Below, one piece after another: positions 9,021 to 21,575 of a stretch of 64,000 nucleotides of DNA; position 1 is the first letter of the stretch, and each line of letters starts with the position of its first letter. Below the pieces are notes generated by a model. That model saw nothing but the letters and a program-made list of their open reading frames with translations. It searched no databases and was not told the DNA's origin. The DNA comes from Emydura subglobosa (Eukaryota; Chordata; Testudines; Chelidae), in the NCBI GenBank assembly GCA_007922225.1, contig ML680053.1, positions 8,168,217-8,232,216 on the forward strand. The letters are read 5' to 3'. The translations under genes and the position numbers were made by a program.

Positions 9021-10599
9021 TATAGTAATTAGTGCCGATATCCTAGATCTCCTTGATCACACTTCCACCACTAGAACACGCCCATCGTAATTCCTCCCTT
9101 TCTCCACAAGTACAGTTTTGTCCATCCCTACATTTAGGACCCGAATGATATGCCAAGTGGCAATATCTTCACTTGCTTTGAAGTTACAGAGTGAATTTAT
9201 TGGGGTTTTCTCTAAGTGTTGATATAACAGGATGGCAACCCGGGCTTGAAGCATTGATATGACGGATACAGACTAAAATCCTTCAGATGGCAAAACCGGT
9301 GTGCGGGTGACCTGCGTCTATGGGGATTTCCAAACCTTTCCGTTAATTCTGAAGCTTTCCTTTGGCTGAGGTTCTCCCTGAGAGGAGGTGGATTAAAGGG
9401 GCCAACTCCAAGTCAGGGTGACCGTTTGCTGACCTGGCCAATGTTTGTCGGGCGAGACTTAGCACACTTTCAGATTTTCCTGCATTCCAGGGAAGCCCAC
9501 TGTGTCCTGTGAGCTAGGTTCATGGCTGTGGAAAGGCAGAGGCTGCAGATGCCAGGTCATTGGGCAACCACAGGTGTCTTGGGAAATGAAGCCCAAAGAG
9601 ATTGCACTGGGAGTGGAAATCAGAAAGCCTGTCCTATTCACAACCCAAGAGGGAGAGGGGAATTTTCTAGCTGGCAATGTTAACGTGGAACACTCTGCTC
9701 TGGCAGAAGGTGGTGTTCATGCTGGGGGAACGTTAAGTGAGTTCTGCTCACTCACTAAGGTAGGTGCATCTTTATTTCACCTGGAAACAGAGAAGATACC
9801 TTTTTGAAGAGAGATGATTAAGGGTTTGGGCTAAGCAATGCTTAGGAAGGAAACCTAGGAGCAGCAAAGTCTAGGGAGAATCTGTGATCTGATTTTTATA
9901 TCATCTTTTGTTTTCTTCATGAATAAAGCCAAACTCCAGTTAGAGTGTGAGTTTGGACCCTGTTTGGTGTGTGGACAGTAGCTGGGAATGCACTTGCTCA
10001 CAATAAGCTGTGCTACTATGCAAGCTAAGAGAAGATTCTTAGTTCACAGCAGGTTAATTTTTCTCTTCCATGCTGTAAACTCAGAATGACCTGCCTTTAT
10101 CACAGTTAACCTCCGGCAAGTTTATTTTCATTTTTACAGTGATTGATACAGAAATGATAAAAGCACCTAGGTAACCAGCAGGTTTGTTCAAAATAATACA
10201 AGAATTTGAACTCCTGCTTGTATCTCAATCTTCATAACAAAAATGTAGTCCAAAAACAAACCAATACCTGAGAAAATATTCTAGACTTCCTCCCCACTCC
10301 TAGAGTGATTCAGCACAATAAAAGCCATTGACCCTGACAACTAAATGCATCCCATCCTGAAGTCTGGACAAACAGCTGGGCTTTGCAACAAGTCCTGATG
10401 GCCAGCCAAGTTAGCTTATTTCAGACCAATGAAGGGAATGAATTACTTCTCAGAAGCCCTTCAAGGACAAAGGCTTGCTAGTATCTCCCTCTTTTTAAAT
10501 CCACTTATACGGTACTTTTTACTCATGGATCCTGAAGTCCTAGCCAAAAATTACTCCTGGGATTTTCAAGGGAGCTAGACACCAAATCCCCATGGCTTT
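9021..10599. other. Mostly unassigned; one possible LTR-type end
   Basis: No coding signature. An AATAAA near 9923 in CATGAATAAAGCCAAACTCC could be a polyadenylation signal of an old LTR or retrogene, but no other support was found. Confidence 0.4.
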
Positions 10600-10762
10600 A
10601 AAACTCTTAGCCTACATCACCTCTGTGAGATAGATATTGACATCCTAACTTTACAGATGGAGAAACTGAAGCATAGAGAGGTTGCCTGTGGTCATGAAGG
10701 AGGTCTATAGCAAAGCGAGGAATAAACCTAGCCAATCCTGAGCTTTAATTACAAGACCATCT
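10600..10762 (-). mobile_element. MIR-like SINE core, antisense
   Basis: Contains TTTACAGATGGAGAAACTGA and GCATAGAGAGGTTGCCTGTG, which match the conserved core of MIR/CORE SINEs in reverse orientation. Old and diverged. Confidence 0.75.
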
Positions 10763-10824
10763 TTCTCCTCCTTTTCCATCAATGCTGGTTTAGAGGAGGG
10801 AAAACCCCATGAGCATTCACCTTC

Positions 10825-11124
10825 ATAGGCTACATCTACACTACGTGCCAGAGCTGTGATACCCAGCTCTTGTACACATACTTGTGCTAAAGAGGGATGT
10901 AGCAGCACAGGAAGCAGAAGCACAGCCTAGTTGTGCTGAGTACAAACCTGCCTGAACCCCATGTGTATGTAGTCAACATGGCTAGGTAAATACTAGGGGA
11001 GCTGTTGCCCAGGCTACTGCAGATCCACTGCTATTTATACTTATGCTGTCTCTCATCATGCCAGTGCAACTATGTGCTTGCAAACTGGGATTCACACCCT
11101 AGCCCACAGCATAGATGTAGCTAT
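10825..11124. mobile_element. MITE-like element, 300 bp, terminal inverted repeats
   Basis: Begins ATAGGCTACATCTACACTAC and ends GCATAGATGTAGCTAT; the ends are inverted copies of each other over about 15 bp. No transposase is encoded. Elements with related ends (GTCTACAC-type) are at 21190-21468, 27788-28063 and 56982-57270. Confidence 0.65.
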
Positions 11125-12034
11125 AGTTTCCAACAGGGTTCACCAAACCTCCACAACAAATTCTGGCTCCTGTATCTTTTGTGAGTTTGAATCCTGAATT
11201 AGCAGCAGTCACTTGATAGTTATTTGCATTAGCAGAGTTATTGCTACTAGTCAGAAACTTGAAGTACCTCCAGGAACTTGTGTAAAATTCCTGGCAACAC
11301 ATTTGTTATTCAGTGACAAATTTTTCAGTAAAAATGAACACCCAAAATGTTACTGGAACTTATTTCGTCATGCTCTCCAGGATCATCAAAATGTTCTTTC
11401 ATCTGTTCAGGTTGATGCTCACATGTCTTATTTTTGGAAGTTTGAGGGGCTGCAATTTTTGCAGCTTTAGCTCAAAATGGAAATGATTAAATTTATCAAG
11501 GTGTCATTTAATGAAAGCAATAAAGGAGTTTAGCATCTTGACTACAGAACATAGATCAATAAACTTCATGTGGTTAATATGAATGCCATTAAGCCAGCAT
11601 AAAACAGTACAGAAGAATATTGCACAGTATAGCACAACTCGTATTTCTTATTCTTTTGGGGCCTGATCCAATTTCTGCTGAAGATCATAAGAGTCTTTTC
11701 AATTACTTTAATGTGAGTTGTATTGGATCCATAAGGTTCATCCAAAGAGGTAAATTTGAGGCTTTCCATTTACTTCAATGAGCAATGAATAAGACATTTA
11801 TTTGGTATGGATAAAAGTGACCCAGATATAAGACTTAAGTAGTGCTTAAGTTTTCTACTGTTCCTCTGTAGAGAGATGAATTTTACCGTAAAAACCTATT
11901 TCTAGACTAGCCAAAGTTAAATGGGTGAGAATGAGCCTAATTATTCAGGGAAAAGTGGGTTTTGTACCAAAAACCTGCAAAAATTACATTTTCAATGGAA
12001 AAACAGACAATTTGATCGGAATGAAAAAGCAAAA
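11125..12034. other. No recognisable gene or repeat
   Basis: Unique-looking AT-rich sequence. Frames at 11099-11302 and 11213-11470 overlap on opposite strands and show no family motif. Confidence 0.5.
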
Positions 12035-12265
12035 TGTATTTTATATGTATAAAATAATAATATAATGTGTTAATAATATTAATTCATAATTATTAATAAA
12101 TAATCAATAAAGAAACAATTATATTAATTATATTTATTATTTAATATTTATTTGACATTAATACTAATTAATAGTAATAGTAAAATAATATTAATGCTAT
12201 TAATTGTATTAATAATAGAATGTATTACTGTATTATAATACATTATAATATAATGTATTTTACAA
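12035..12265. repeat. AT-rich low-complexity island
   Basis: About 230 bp made almost only of TAATA/TTAAT-type words, with very few G or C bases. Likely decayed microsatellite. Confidence 0.9.
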
Positions 12266-13650
12266 AGTAATTTTGTCTATACCTATGTTCTGTGCATGTG
12301 TATGAAAGTGCCAGTCTTTTTTTTTCCTTGTTTTTTCCTTGGTTTTTTTCCTTGTTGGTTTGGTGTCTCCAAAACTCGAGATACCCGTTTTCTATAGGTT
12401 GTGTATAGTTCCTTTTATTCTCATTAGCATTGACACACAACCTGTATCCTGTAGTTAAAGCACGTGTTAGACAAAAATGAGCTTCGAGAGCATTTCTGTG
12501 AGGTAAAATTAATTTTCCAGCCAATTTTTTGCAATTTCATCCCTTGACACATCTTTTCCCATAATCTTATGGCAGTGGGTTATTCTTCAGTCACTTACTA
12601 CGTCAGTATTTCTTATCTCTAAAGCCTATAATAGCTAAGCTAAAACCTTCAAGGCTTTAGCCTATAGGCCTTTTGTTTCAGCCTTCCTTACTTACTTAGA
12701 TACCTAATACAAAATTATCACTTCTAAATGCTGATCAATTTTTTACTTTTATAGTCCTATCACTTAACTTCAGGTAGCATACAATGATTCTATAAAACAG
12801 GACCTGTTAGTTAACCATGACATCACACAATTAATGAATAATAAACTGAAATCAGAAAATCATTGGCTATAACGGGAATGGTGTAGATTGGCCACCTCCT
12901 CCAAGGTGTGCTGACCCTGTTCCACAGATCAGCATGGAACCTTGTCTCCACTCACTCTCTGCTCTCCCATGGATCTTAGAGTACTAGACTTCCCTAGGGA
13001 GTAATTAGGGAGCAGTCAAGGCTCTCCCCTGAATGCAGGGACTGCAGTTTTACCCAGATGTTACACAGGCCGTGTATGTGTGTGGGATGCTCGTGACTCC
13101 CAGCTCCCCGACTTAACCATCACGAGAGGGCTGGGCCGAATCTAGCCCTGCATTCTGGTAGTCTCAACCCTCAGTCTCAGACCTTACTTGGTGGCCTAAT
13201 AGAACTGCTCCATCTCAAATTCCGATGATTCATTTGCCGGGGGCAAAGGAGGCATGAAGCAGTTAGACCAATCTATGACTGTTAAATGGCTTTTAATGCT
13301 AGTGAGGCATATTCTGACTGTTCAGTAATAATGTTTTCCATTAATGGTGGAGATGACATATGTCCCATCACCTTGCTCCTCACAGGATGCTCTGATAAAG
13401 GCCAGCAGCAATGTTTGGTAAAATGGATCAAGGTTTCAAATCCTTGCTACCTTTCTTAGCCCTGCTCAGTGTATGACTGTGGCCATTGAGAGGAGAAAGC
13501 AAGGGCTGATTATCCAACACGCCCTACTACAAGCACGTGAATGGCCAGGGGAGAGAAGTGGGGTATTTGGCTTATTTCCTGCCTGGCCAGAGCAGTCAGC
13601 CGGCCACACAGGGTGTGCTCCATAAAAATATGTCACACACGCCAACACCC
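12266..13650. other. No recognisable gene or repeat
   Basis: Unassigned; includes a TTTTTTCCTTG-type repeated stretch near 12317-12356. No coding evidence. Confidence 0.5.
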
Positions 13651-14433
13651 ATAGAATCATAGAAGACTAAGGTTAGACGGGACCTCAGGAGGTCATCTAG
13701 TCCAACCCCTGCTCAAAGCAGGACCAACCCCAACTAAATCATCCCAGCCAGGGCTTTGTCAAGCCATGCCTTAAAAAACTCTAGGGATGGAAATTTCACC
13801 ACCTCCCTAGGTAACCCATTCCAATGCTTCACTCCCCTCCTAGTGAAAAAGTTTTTTCTAATATCCAACCTAGACCTCCCCCACTGCAAGTTGAGAACAT
13901 TGCTTCTCGTTCTGTCATCTGCCACCACTGAGAACAGCCCAGCTCCATCCTCTTTGGAACCCCACTTCAGGTATTTGAAGGTTGTTATCAAATCCCCCCT
14001 TACTCTTCTCATCTGAAGACTAAATAAGCCAAGTTCCCTCAGGCTCTCCTTCTTAAGTCTTGTGCTCCAGACTCCCTAATCTTTTTTGTTACCCTCCATT
14101 GGACAATCTCCAATTTGTCCACATCCTTCCTACAGTGGTGGGCCCAAAACTAGACAGAGTACTCCAGATGTGACCTCACCAGTGCCAAATAGAGGTGATT
14201 AATCACTTCCTTCTATCTCTTGGCAATGCTCCTATTCATGCAGCTCAATATGGCAACAAGGGCACATTGATGACTCATATGCAGTTTCTTATCCACTGTA
14301 ACCCCCAGGTTCTTTTCTGCAGAACTGCTGCTTAGCCAGTTGCTCCCCAATCTGTAGAAGTGAATGGGATTCTTCCATCCTAAGAGCAGGACTCAGCAGG
14401 TGTCTTTGTTGAATCTCTTCAGATTTCTTTTGG
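13651..14433 (-). mobile_element. CR1 LINE 3' portion, antisense
   Basis: The 3' end lies at 13651 (ATAGAATCATAGAA) and the copy is 5'-truncated near 14433. The C-terminal CR1 ORF2 segment is readable on the minus strand at 13734-14012 (92 codons), with the family sequence [19 protein letters not shown]. Upstream CR1 text continues in other frames, so frameshifts are present. This is the subfamily with the CCTCAGGAGGTCATCTAGTC 3' end, common in turtles and crocodilians. Confidence 0.92.
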
Positions 14434-15072
14434 CTTAGAGCATGGAGGAATTGTCAGTCTGTCAGAGTTAGTTTTCTGGTCTGCTCTTGGGCCAGTGCAG
14501 CTACATGCTGTCTCTTACTCAGGGCAGATTGTAAGATTATAGTCCACCCCTAAGAGCCTTATCCAAATCTTACTGACAGCCAAGAAAAGCCTCCCATTGA
14601 CCTCAATGGGCTTTGGACCAAAGTCTTAAGCAACCAGTTATGCCATCTTTCCTCACATTAAATAGCATCTTATTCAACAATCAGTCCTGTGAAATTGCAG
14701 ATACACACAGAGGCCACATTTGGATCTGCTGGTGCAAATCTCTCTCTCTCTCTCTTTTTTTTTTCTTTTTTATTAATTTGGCTGAATGAAATTGCAAGTC
14801 CAGATGGTTTGCAGAGAACCCCTTCAGCAGGAGGGAAGGGAGAGGGCTGATTTTCTTTGAAAGCCAAAGGATAATGACTCCATTCAGTAGGTATTAGACA
14901 GAGCCAAAACCATATCTTGACAATTTGGACAGAGAAACTGGTGGATTGTGGATACCTGGAGGCATGAAAAGCCTTTTTGGCTGGAGTTTTCCAGCCTACT
15001 AGCATATGTGTTGTTGTCACCAGCAGCCACTGGCCAGGGTTCATGCTATTTCCTTTTTGAAAGAGCTGCAAT
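14434..15072. other. Unassigned, with (CT)n/T-rich microsatellite
   Basis: A (TC)n run followed by a T run lies at about 14739-14772. Otherwise no recognisable feature. The minus-strand open frame (14670-15071) crosses the microsatellite and is not credible. Confidence 0.5.
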
Positions 15073-15420
15073 AAGGGTTGGTCAAAAATTTTCCATTGAT
15101 ATTGCTTTGATGGAAAATTAGGTTTTTGTTTAAACTATTTTTTCATGAAAAGTGCCTCCCATTATGCATCATTGCCAGAGATACCTAAGGTGCACCACTT
15201 AACAAGAGAGGAGAAAGCGGCGTATCATGGCAGATGTAGTCCAGCCAGAAAACCAGGCCCATAGAGAATGGGAGCTTAAAACACCTGAACTACAACTCCC
15301 ATGAGTTACCATTACATAATTTTGAATCAGAATATTTCAGGTTTTGGCCCTACTATTTTGGGGTTTGATATTTTTCAGAGACTCAAAAAAAAAGTGTTGT
15401 TTTTTTTTACCAGTTCTAGT
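15073..15420. mobile_element. Fold-back repeat with degraded inverted ends, copy 1
   Basis: Begins AGGGTTGGTCAAAAATTTTC and ends TTTTTTACCAGTTCTAG, an imperfect inverted pair. The interior holds GCAGATGTAGTCCAG and ACTACAACTCCCATGAG. A related copy is at 50200-50670 with the same interior words in the same order. No coding capacity. Confidence 0.6.
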
Positions 15421-16299
15421 TGCAATACGTCTTTAAGTGCGTCTTTGTTGCCCGCCTGGTCAGCATGATTCCTGTGGCAGCAGTAATATTTGCTGTTGTT
15501 ACGTACTCCCACTCAGAGCACTAAATGGAGCAAAATGGATCCCTACGTCTGTGCAATGCTGTCATTCCTACAAGAATATATTCAGTACAGTGCTTCCAAT
15601 GCTGGACACATGATCCATCTATACCATTACCCAAATATATACCAGGCATCTTCTATCAATTCTCTCCAACAAGCTCTGTCCCAGGTTGATGTATTTATGT
15701 TTTAAACTTCACTGGGAGCAAAGTACTGTGGCATATGGAGAAGATGGAAGGCCTCTGCTCTATCCATTTTTACATTAAAAATCCATTACAGCTTTGCGTC
15801 AAAAGTCAAAGTCAATTGTGGGAAATTATATAATAGGAGACTGAAAATATTGGAGAAAAGAAGCCTTAGGAAACCATATATCTCCTGAATTTGATCTTTG
15901 CTTCCTTTTCCTTAATTACCTGGGAATTTTTATGATACCTGAACTATCCCAGTATTTGTATACTAGGTTTAAGGCAGTCATAGAAAATTTAAAAACAAAC
16001 CTAATCAGAGCCCAAGAGGAGATGGATATGGTATTTATTTGGGTTCCGGTTGTGCTATCTTTAATCACCTGCTCATGCAAGAAGTCCCACTGAAATTCAT
16101 GTGAGCAAGTGCTCATTAATGTGAAGTGAGTGCTGCAAAATCTGGCCCTTTCCCCCTGCTCCTATATACAAAAACTTTACAATCCAGAGTTTATGGGGAG
16201 ATTTTGATAGAGTAGTAAAAAACCCGGGTCCATCTGATAGTGTAATATTGATTATCATATTTGTTGCTAACAGCAGCCAAAATCGGCAGGCCATTCTGC
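15421..16299. other. No recognisable gene or repeat
   Basis: AT-rich unique sequence; nothing identified. Confidence 0.5.
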
Positions 16300-16985
16300 A
16301 GGCCTGTGCAGCCTTCGCATAACTAAGTCAGGAGGGGAGGGGGCTTGGGTGATCACAGAAAGGCAGCCTCTTGTTCAACCCTTGCCTGACCCTGTGCCCT
16401 TCCCTGATGAAGTCTCTGGAGGATATGCTGGGATCTGTCTTTTAGGAGAAGCTTATTTATGCATGCCCTCTGGGAGATGTTTGTCCTGGCCTTAAGGTAT
16501 GCAGATTCTGAAGGAACACATCTAGTTAATTAGTACTCTGGCGACCTTAGGTCTAGTTTTTGAAACTGTCGGCCGAACAATTTTTTTTCTTTTTTGACAT
16601 TTTGTCTACTAACAAGGATAAATGTGAGGGAAGGCTTGAACTCTTTGGGATCTCTTCTTGGGCACGGCTTCAGGATCTTTCAACGACAACTGGAAGATCA
16701 GCCAATCAGAAAGCTGTCGCTGTTTCCACTCAAAAACCACCACAAACTTTGGTGATTATTGAGGATTGGGGATGTTTTACTAACCTGTTGCGGATGTGTG
16801 TAAATGCTTGAGTCTAAGTAAAGTATAGCTTTAAAGTAAGAGCATTCTTGTGTTATACTGTTTCTACCAGTCCATCTGTCGCTGGACAGCCATGTCTCCA
16901 TTTGATTTATTTCCTGACACCACCTCGCACAGACTAAAGTTACCAAGAGCTTTGGGTTGGCAGAACCACAGGTAACAAGAGTATA
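16300..16985 (+). mobile_element. Possible LTR segment
   Basis: Contains an ATCAGCCAATCAGAAAG (CCAAT-type) region near 16698. A run near 16805-16850 (AAATGCTTGAGTCTAAGTAA) looks like an R/U5 region, and CCTGACACCACCTCGCACAG occurs near 16911. I associate this with reptile LTRs, but there is no partner LTR, primer site or coding sequence to confirm it. Confidence 0.3.
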
Positions 16986-17080
16986 AAATCATTGAAGTTA
17001 GGGATAGGAAACACGCATTAGGTCATCTCATCCCTTCTGCGGTGAACAGTGCACGTTAGTAGGCCCTGAAATGTTTCTCT
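16985..17080. other. Possible old LINE fragment
   Basis: Text such as TTAGGTCATCTCATCCCTTC resembles the antisense 3' end of an old CR1/L3 copy. Too short and diverged for a firm call. Confidence 0.25.
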
Positions 17081-17164
17081 GAAGACTGGGAGATTGTTGA
17101 TCAATGTTTGGTCACCAGGCTGATGGCATTAGTCATGATTTCTCACTTAACAGAGTGGGCCATG

Positions 17165-17826
17165 TGAAGGTTGCCATCTTCTACCCCATCAAGGGTCAAC
17201 CTGGTCCAGAAACTGGTAAGCACAAACTGGAGGGCATCAGTGCTATGGACGTCAGCGATGGCCCTCGTGTATGCTGTAGCCAAGTACTGTGCACCAGTAT
17301 GGACCAGAAGCCGCCATACTCGACCAGAAGATCGTGGAAAACAAACGTCTTCCCATCCACCAGGACCTTAACAACATCCCTAATCACTGCTTGAAGTAAT
17401 GTAAGCCTTTGGGACCCACGCGTTTAACCTTCAACAATGCAACCTCAACCCTGATGAAGCTTGGAAAGCCAAATGACGTTTACAAGAAGTTACAAATAAA
17501 CACCTCATAAAAAACTCGACACAGAAGATCCCTGGCTTCGATCTCCCACAAAGCTTATGAACAACCCTAAACCACATCTGCACAAACCATGGCAGATGAA
17601 GATACTTGCTGCACAAATGGAAAATTAAAGACTCTCCAGTGTGCGACTGTGGTCACCTAGAACAGAACGTGGAACATGTAACTCAATGCCCAATTCACAA
17701 CTACAAAGGAGACAACACAGCAATACATTCTGCTACTCCAGATACAATTATTTGGCTTAACCATCTTGAATGTAAAATTACAGTTCTTGCTCTACATTTA
17801 CATCAGCCATACTAAGAAGAAGAAGA
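17165..17826 (+). mobile_element. Non-LTR retrotransposon C-terminus (RTE-like), degraded
   Basis: Translation in one frame (17171-17371) gives MALVYAVAKYCAPVWTRSRH. This resembles the AEYCAPVW-type block downstream of the reverse transcriptase in RTE-class LINEs. A second frame (17606-17815) begins MLHKWKIKDSPVCDCG and continues HVTQCPI, the Cys/His cluster (CxCG, H, C) at the C-terminus of such proteins. Frameshifts separate the blocks. The 3' end is a short (GAA)n tail near 17813-17826. No upstream RT or endonuclease is present, so this is a 5'-truncated dead copy; clade assignment is tentative. Confidence 0.75.
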
Positions 17827-17855
17827 GCATGATGTGTGAAGGCCAAGACTGTAAG

Positions 17856-18098
17856 GGGGTCAAAAAAAGAACTAGTTAAGTTCATGGAGGATAGTTCTAT
17901 CAATGGCTATTAGCCAGGATAGGCAGGGACTGCTGTTTGCCAGAGGCTGAGGATGGGCGATGGGATGGATCACTTAATGATTACCTGTTCCGTTCATTCC
18001 CTCAGAAGCATAGGGCATTGGCCACTATCAGAAGACAGGATACTGGGCTAGATGGACCATTGATCTGACCCAGTATGGTTTTTCTTATTTTCTTATGG
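17856..18098 (+). mobile_element. CR1 LINE 3' end
   Basis: Contains the family 3' signature: CATTGGCCACTATCAGAAGA, then CTGGGCTAGATGGACC and a TTTTCTTATTTTCTTATGG end. Same subfamily as the 3' ends at 7168 and 29193, but severely 5'-truncated. Confidence 0.92.
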
Positions 18099-20059
18099 TG
18101 CCTGCCATCCCTTTTTCAACTGTTTTAAAAACTGATCTGATAACAGAGTGCAGCTTCTCTTGCTCATACTACTAAGTAACACCATTGGAGGCAGCTATTT
18201 CTTATTATGGTGAAAGAGCAATTGAAGAAAGCAATGACTGAAACTATACAACTAGGATCTCTGAGTGATAATGGGGTGATGAAAGAAATCTTCAGCTAGT
18301 GTAAGTCAGTATCCATTGGTATCAATGGAGTTGTACTGATTTACAACAGCAGAGGAACTGGACCAATATTTTAAGTCTGATCAGGATTTTTTTTTTTTAA
18401 ACTTCAGATTTACTGTGTATACAATTCAAGCACTGTAACTTTTGTAGAATATAACATATGCCATGCTGGCATGATTTCATAGCGTTTCTTCTTTGATATT
18501 ACACAAGATTCAGGCCTACTCACAATATTTCATCAAAATATTCATCTAGTATGTTGCATGTGTTAAAAACTTAACATGCATGTATGCCTTCTTTGCACAG
18601 TACATTTGTGTTACAGGTGGCTGCTGATTCTGCTCTGGATTTCCAAACCTAAAATCATTGCAAGAGAAGAGTGAGAAAAATCGACTGTGATTATTTCAAA
18701 TGAACACAGATATATCCTAACTCTTCACCAAATTGTGCTTGTATTAACTGTCCAGAATGGCTGTGGAAGCTTATATCAGATAAAAAGAGATAACCTTAGT
18801 TGCTAGAATTCTTCATCAAAGTCAAAGAATAGGATTCATGACGGTAACAATTTTTAGATAATTCCATCTCCTCTTCAATGAATGGTATTAATGACCTTTC
18901 GGGGAGACTGGTGTAACTCCATGACAATCACACCAGCCAAACAATGATTCTCCTGTATTTTAGTTGAACAATATCATGTTACCACCTAATCCTGACCTAC
19001 CATTAATCACCGCAAAGCTAGCCACAGAGAAGAAAAAAAAATAGCAATCAGATAGAAAGGCCTGGAAGGAAAGAGGCACCATTGCCTGACAGAAGCAGAA
19101 GTAAGTGCTCTGGCAGGCTGTTCAGATTTGGAAAGTTCCCTTTGTCTAGCAGTGCTCTCAGACCAAAAAGGATCAATACAAAAATCAAAGGCATTATCTT
19201 TGTTTACATCCCAGGCACAACAGTGTGAAAATCCTCACCAGGCTAAGGACCCGGACGGCATGTGATGGATGCCCTGTTTAAATGATGCCTTTGAAAGCTT
19301 TCACAATGCTCTGACAGAGGACTCACTGGAGAATAAATGACTTTCCTTTAAATTACAAGAGCCTGCGTTGAGAAGACAGACAGAGTGAATATCGTGCTAT
19401 AAATTCAATGTATTCCACTGCTGCTGATGCTAAAGAGTAATTGTTAGTGGTGGAAACAGGTCCAAGATTGTCTTTGAACCGAGGAAGTTTTGGTTATCAG
19501 TAATGAAAGATCCAGGACATTTTCATTTGAATTATTTTTTCTACTTACAAAATATAGTTGTAATAAACAATAGAAATGTGCTTTAGGCTTGAATTTGCTA
19601 TGCTGGCAATCCATATAAAAATAACACATACAGATCCGATGAAAGTACTCAAGTGTGCATTGTGTATTATTCTTAAGTGCATACTGACAGCACACCACTA
19701 TAACTATTTGGTATATTAAGAGTGCTATGAAGCCTTAAAATAAAATGTGAAATATCTAGAGATGGCAACTTTTAAACAAACACAGCCTTTCATTAGACAC
19801 AGAAGCTATATTTCACCCAAGATATGGGCATTATTTGTATGGAAACACTTAAGCTCTGTATACAATGTGCACAGTCACTTTTTCCCCAATATGCTATGAA
19901 GTTAGAATAAAAACACCAACTCCTCCTTGGAGTGACGTACATAGACTAGTAAGCCTACTGCTTCAACATTTGCTCTTCTGGGTCTTCAGCATCAGTGTGG
20001 AATCTCTCCTAAACAGACACAGTTTGCTCCTAATGGGACCAGAAATAGACACCTACATG
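18099..20059. other. Mostly unique; small fold-back near 18296-18350
   Basis: No coding signature. A small fold-back (GTGTAAGTCAGTATCCATTG with its inverted partner ending TACTGATTTACAAC) lies at about 18296-18350. 19010-19440 is repeat-free and of mixed composition. Confidence 0.5.
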
Positions 20060-20235
20060 GGACCAGATTTTCAAGAGAGCTCAACTCCTACTTAGACACC
20101 TATATAAGAGGCCTAATTAGGAGATGATCTGTTCTGAAAATCTTCCCACTGATGTAAAACTTCTGGCAGCCAAATCTGGTTGGAATTTTTCAATGTTTTT
20201 CTTTGGAAAATGCTGATTTGTCAAACATGCTCCAG
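20060..20235. repeat. Fold-back repeat fragments
   Basis: GACCAGATTTTCAAGAGAGC (from about 20058) pairs with TTCTGAAAATCTTCC near 20134 as a short fold-back. It is followed by GGAATTTTTCAATG and GGAAAATGCTGATTTGTC, which belong to the same type of AT-rich repeat as 15073-15420. Confidence 0.5.
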
Positions 20236-20269
20236 AATATCCAATAGCCTAGTCACTCAATTAGCCTGT

Positions 20270-20362
20270 GGTAAACCTAGGTTTAAATCCCTGTCTTACA
20301 GTAGGGAGTTGAACCTGGGTCTCCTGCATCCTGGCTGAGTGCCTTGGTTATTGTGGGGCAGT
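20270..20362 (-). mobile_element. SINE tRNA-like head, antisense
   Basis: Minus strand: AACCAAGGCACTCAGCCAGG, then GGAGACCCAGGTTCAACTCC, which is a tRNA-like head with a B-box (GGTTCAACTCC). It resembles the head of the SINE at 38146. Truncated. Confidence 0.6.
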
Positions 20363-21110
20363 GCTTACTCTCTGTTTTTTGTGAAAAATTTGGAAAGATC
20401 TCAGTTTGTCCCAGTGTGGAACAGGAAGAAACAAAAAAAGAAATCTCAAAAATAAATTGGTAGCATTTGTGCACTTTGCCATACCAACAAAGTTATTCAC
20501 ATTGCAGAAGAGGTACAAATATTTACATGTCTCATGAATGCTTTCTTAAAGCCCACATTGGCAAAAGATGTGTGACAGACAACTGAAAACAAATGTCTGT
20601 GAAGAACTGGGAGGAACCTCATCAAGGAGAATGTAATAACAAAGCAGATGAAATTGAATTATTTTGCAAGAATCCAAAAATGGGGCACCAACTATTTATT
20701 TTTTTCACCATTTAAAACAATCTATAATATTATCTCATCCCTGTATCTATTGATTCAAGGGTGGTTTTATATGCATTATCTCTGCTGTTATTCCATAAAG
20801 GTATGGATAACATTGGCCTGTAGCTGTAGCAATGGTTGATTTTTAGGATAAAACATATTAAAAGAGTATGCTATAAAGTTATCATAGAGCATAATGTGCG
20901 AAACATATTTGTTTTTAGTTCATTCTCACATGCCTGGGTCCAGGGCTGTGCATTATGCGTGTTGTGAATTAATAGTAAGAAAAGTAAGCCAAACCAAGCA
21001 AAAGCTTTACCCACCTAAACCATAGCCATAAAAAATGAAACAATATGAGGCCAATATTTGGCTCTTCCATGGCACCCACTTCCTTGAAGCCCCATAATCT
21101 GTAACAATTA
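20363..21110. other. No recognisable gene or repeat
   Basis: AT-rich unique sequence; nothing supported. Confidence 0.5.
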
Positions 21111-21114
21111 TCCT

Positions 21115-21575
21115 CATAACACACCTGTGAGGGAGGGAAGTGCTGTTATCTCTATTTTATAGATGGAGAACAGCTGCAGAGAGAGACTAAAGGCTTGTCT
21201 ACATGGGGACACTCAGGAAAGCTACAGTGAAGTAACTAAAGGAGTGAAGCTAAAGTAAATGACGTTCCACCCTGTGTGGACCCTCTCAATCTGAAGTTAA
21301 GTGGCCTTGGTTCACCATATTTTCCTTTGAAGGCAATTAAGTTACAGCAAACTAAGGCTTCTTTACTTCTGAGTAAGACTTTCCACACAGGGGTGTAATG
21401 TGCTTTAACTTAACACCTTTAGTTACTTCACCATAACTTTCCTGAGTGTTTCCTGTAGATATGCCCTTAGCGATTTGTTCAAAGTCATACAGGAAGTCTG
21501 TCACAGTACAGAATTGTACCCAGGTCTCCTGAATCCCAGGCTACTGCCCGCGACTGGGTGGTCCTTCCTTTCACT
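21115..21575 (-). mobile_element. SINE with MIR-like core, antisense, split by a MITE
   Basis: The left part (21115-21189) holds TTTTATAGATGGAGAACAGC and GAGAGAGACTAA. The right part (21469-21575) resumes with GATTTGTTCAAAGTCATACA and ends with the tRNA head (GTACCCAGGTCTCCTGAATC in antisense). The core reads through when the insert at 21190-21468 is ignored, which dates the SINE as older than the MITE. Confidence 0.8.
21190..21468. mobile_element. MITE-like element with 29-bp inverted ends
   Basis: The left end AAGGCTTGTCTACATGGGG continues to CACTCAGGA. The right end is its inverted copy (TCCTGAGTGTTTCCTGTAGA, then TATGCCCTT). It also shows inner symmetry (AGTTACTTCA near 21421 against TGAAGTAACT near 21229). 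It is inserted in a SINE with a likely 3-bp target duplication (TAA/TAG). Confidence 0.8.

Noticed and set aside
12243..12524. 93-codon minus-strand frame
   Set aside because: The lysine-rich part is read from T-rich low-complexity sequence next to the AT island.
14670..15071. 133-codon minus-strand open frame
   Set aside because: Passes through a (TC)n/T-rich microsatellite giving a lysine/arginine/glutamate run; chance frame.
17606..17815. Cys/His cluster as a host zinc-finger gene
   Set aside because: The CDCG...H...C pattern with the upstream AKYCAPVW block fits a LINE C-terminus; frameshifts and a (GAA)n tail support a dead retroelement.
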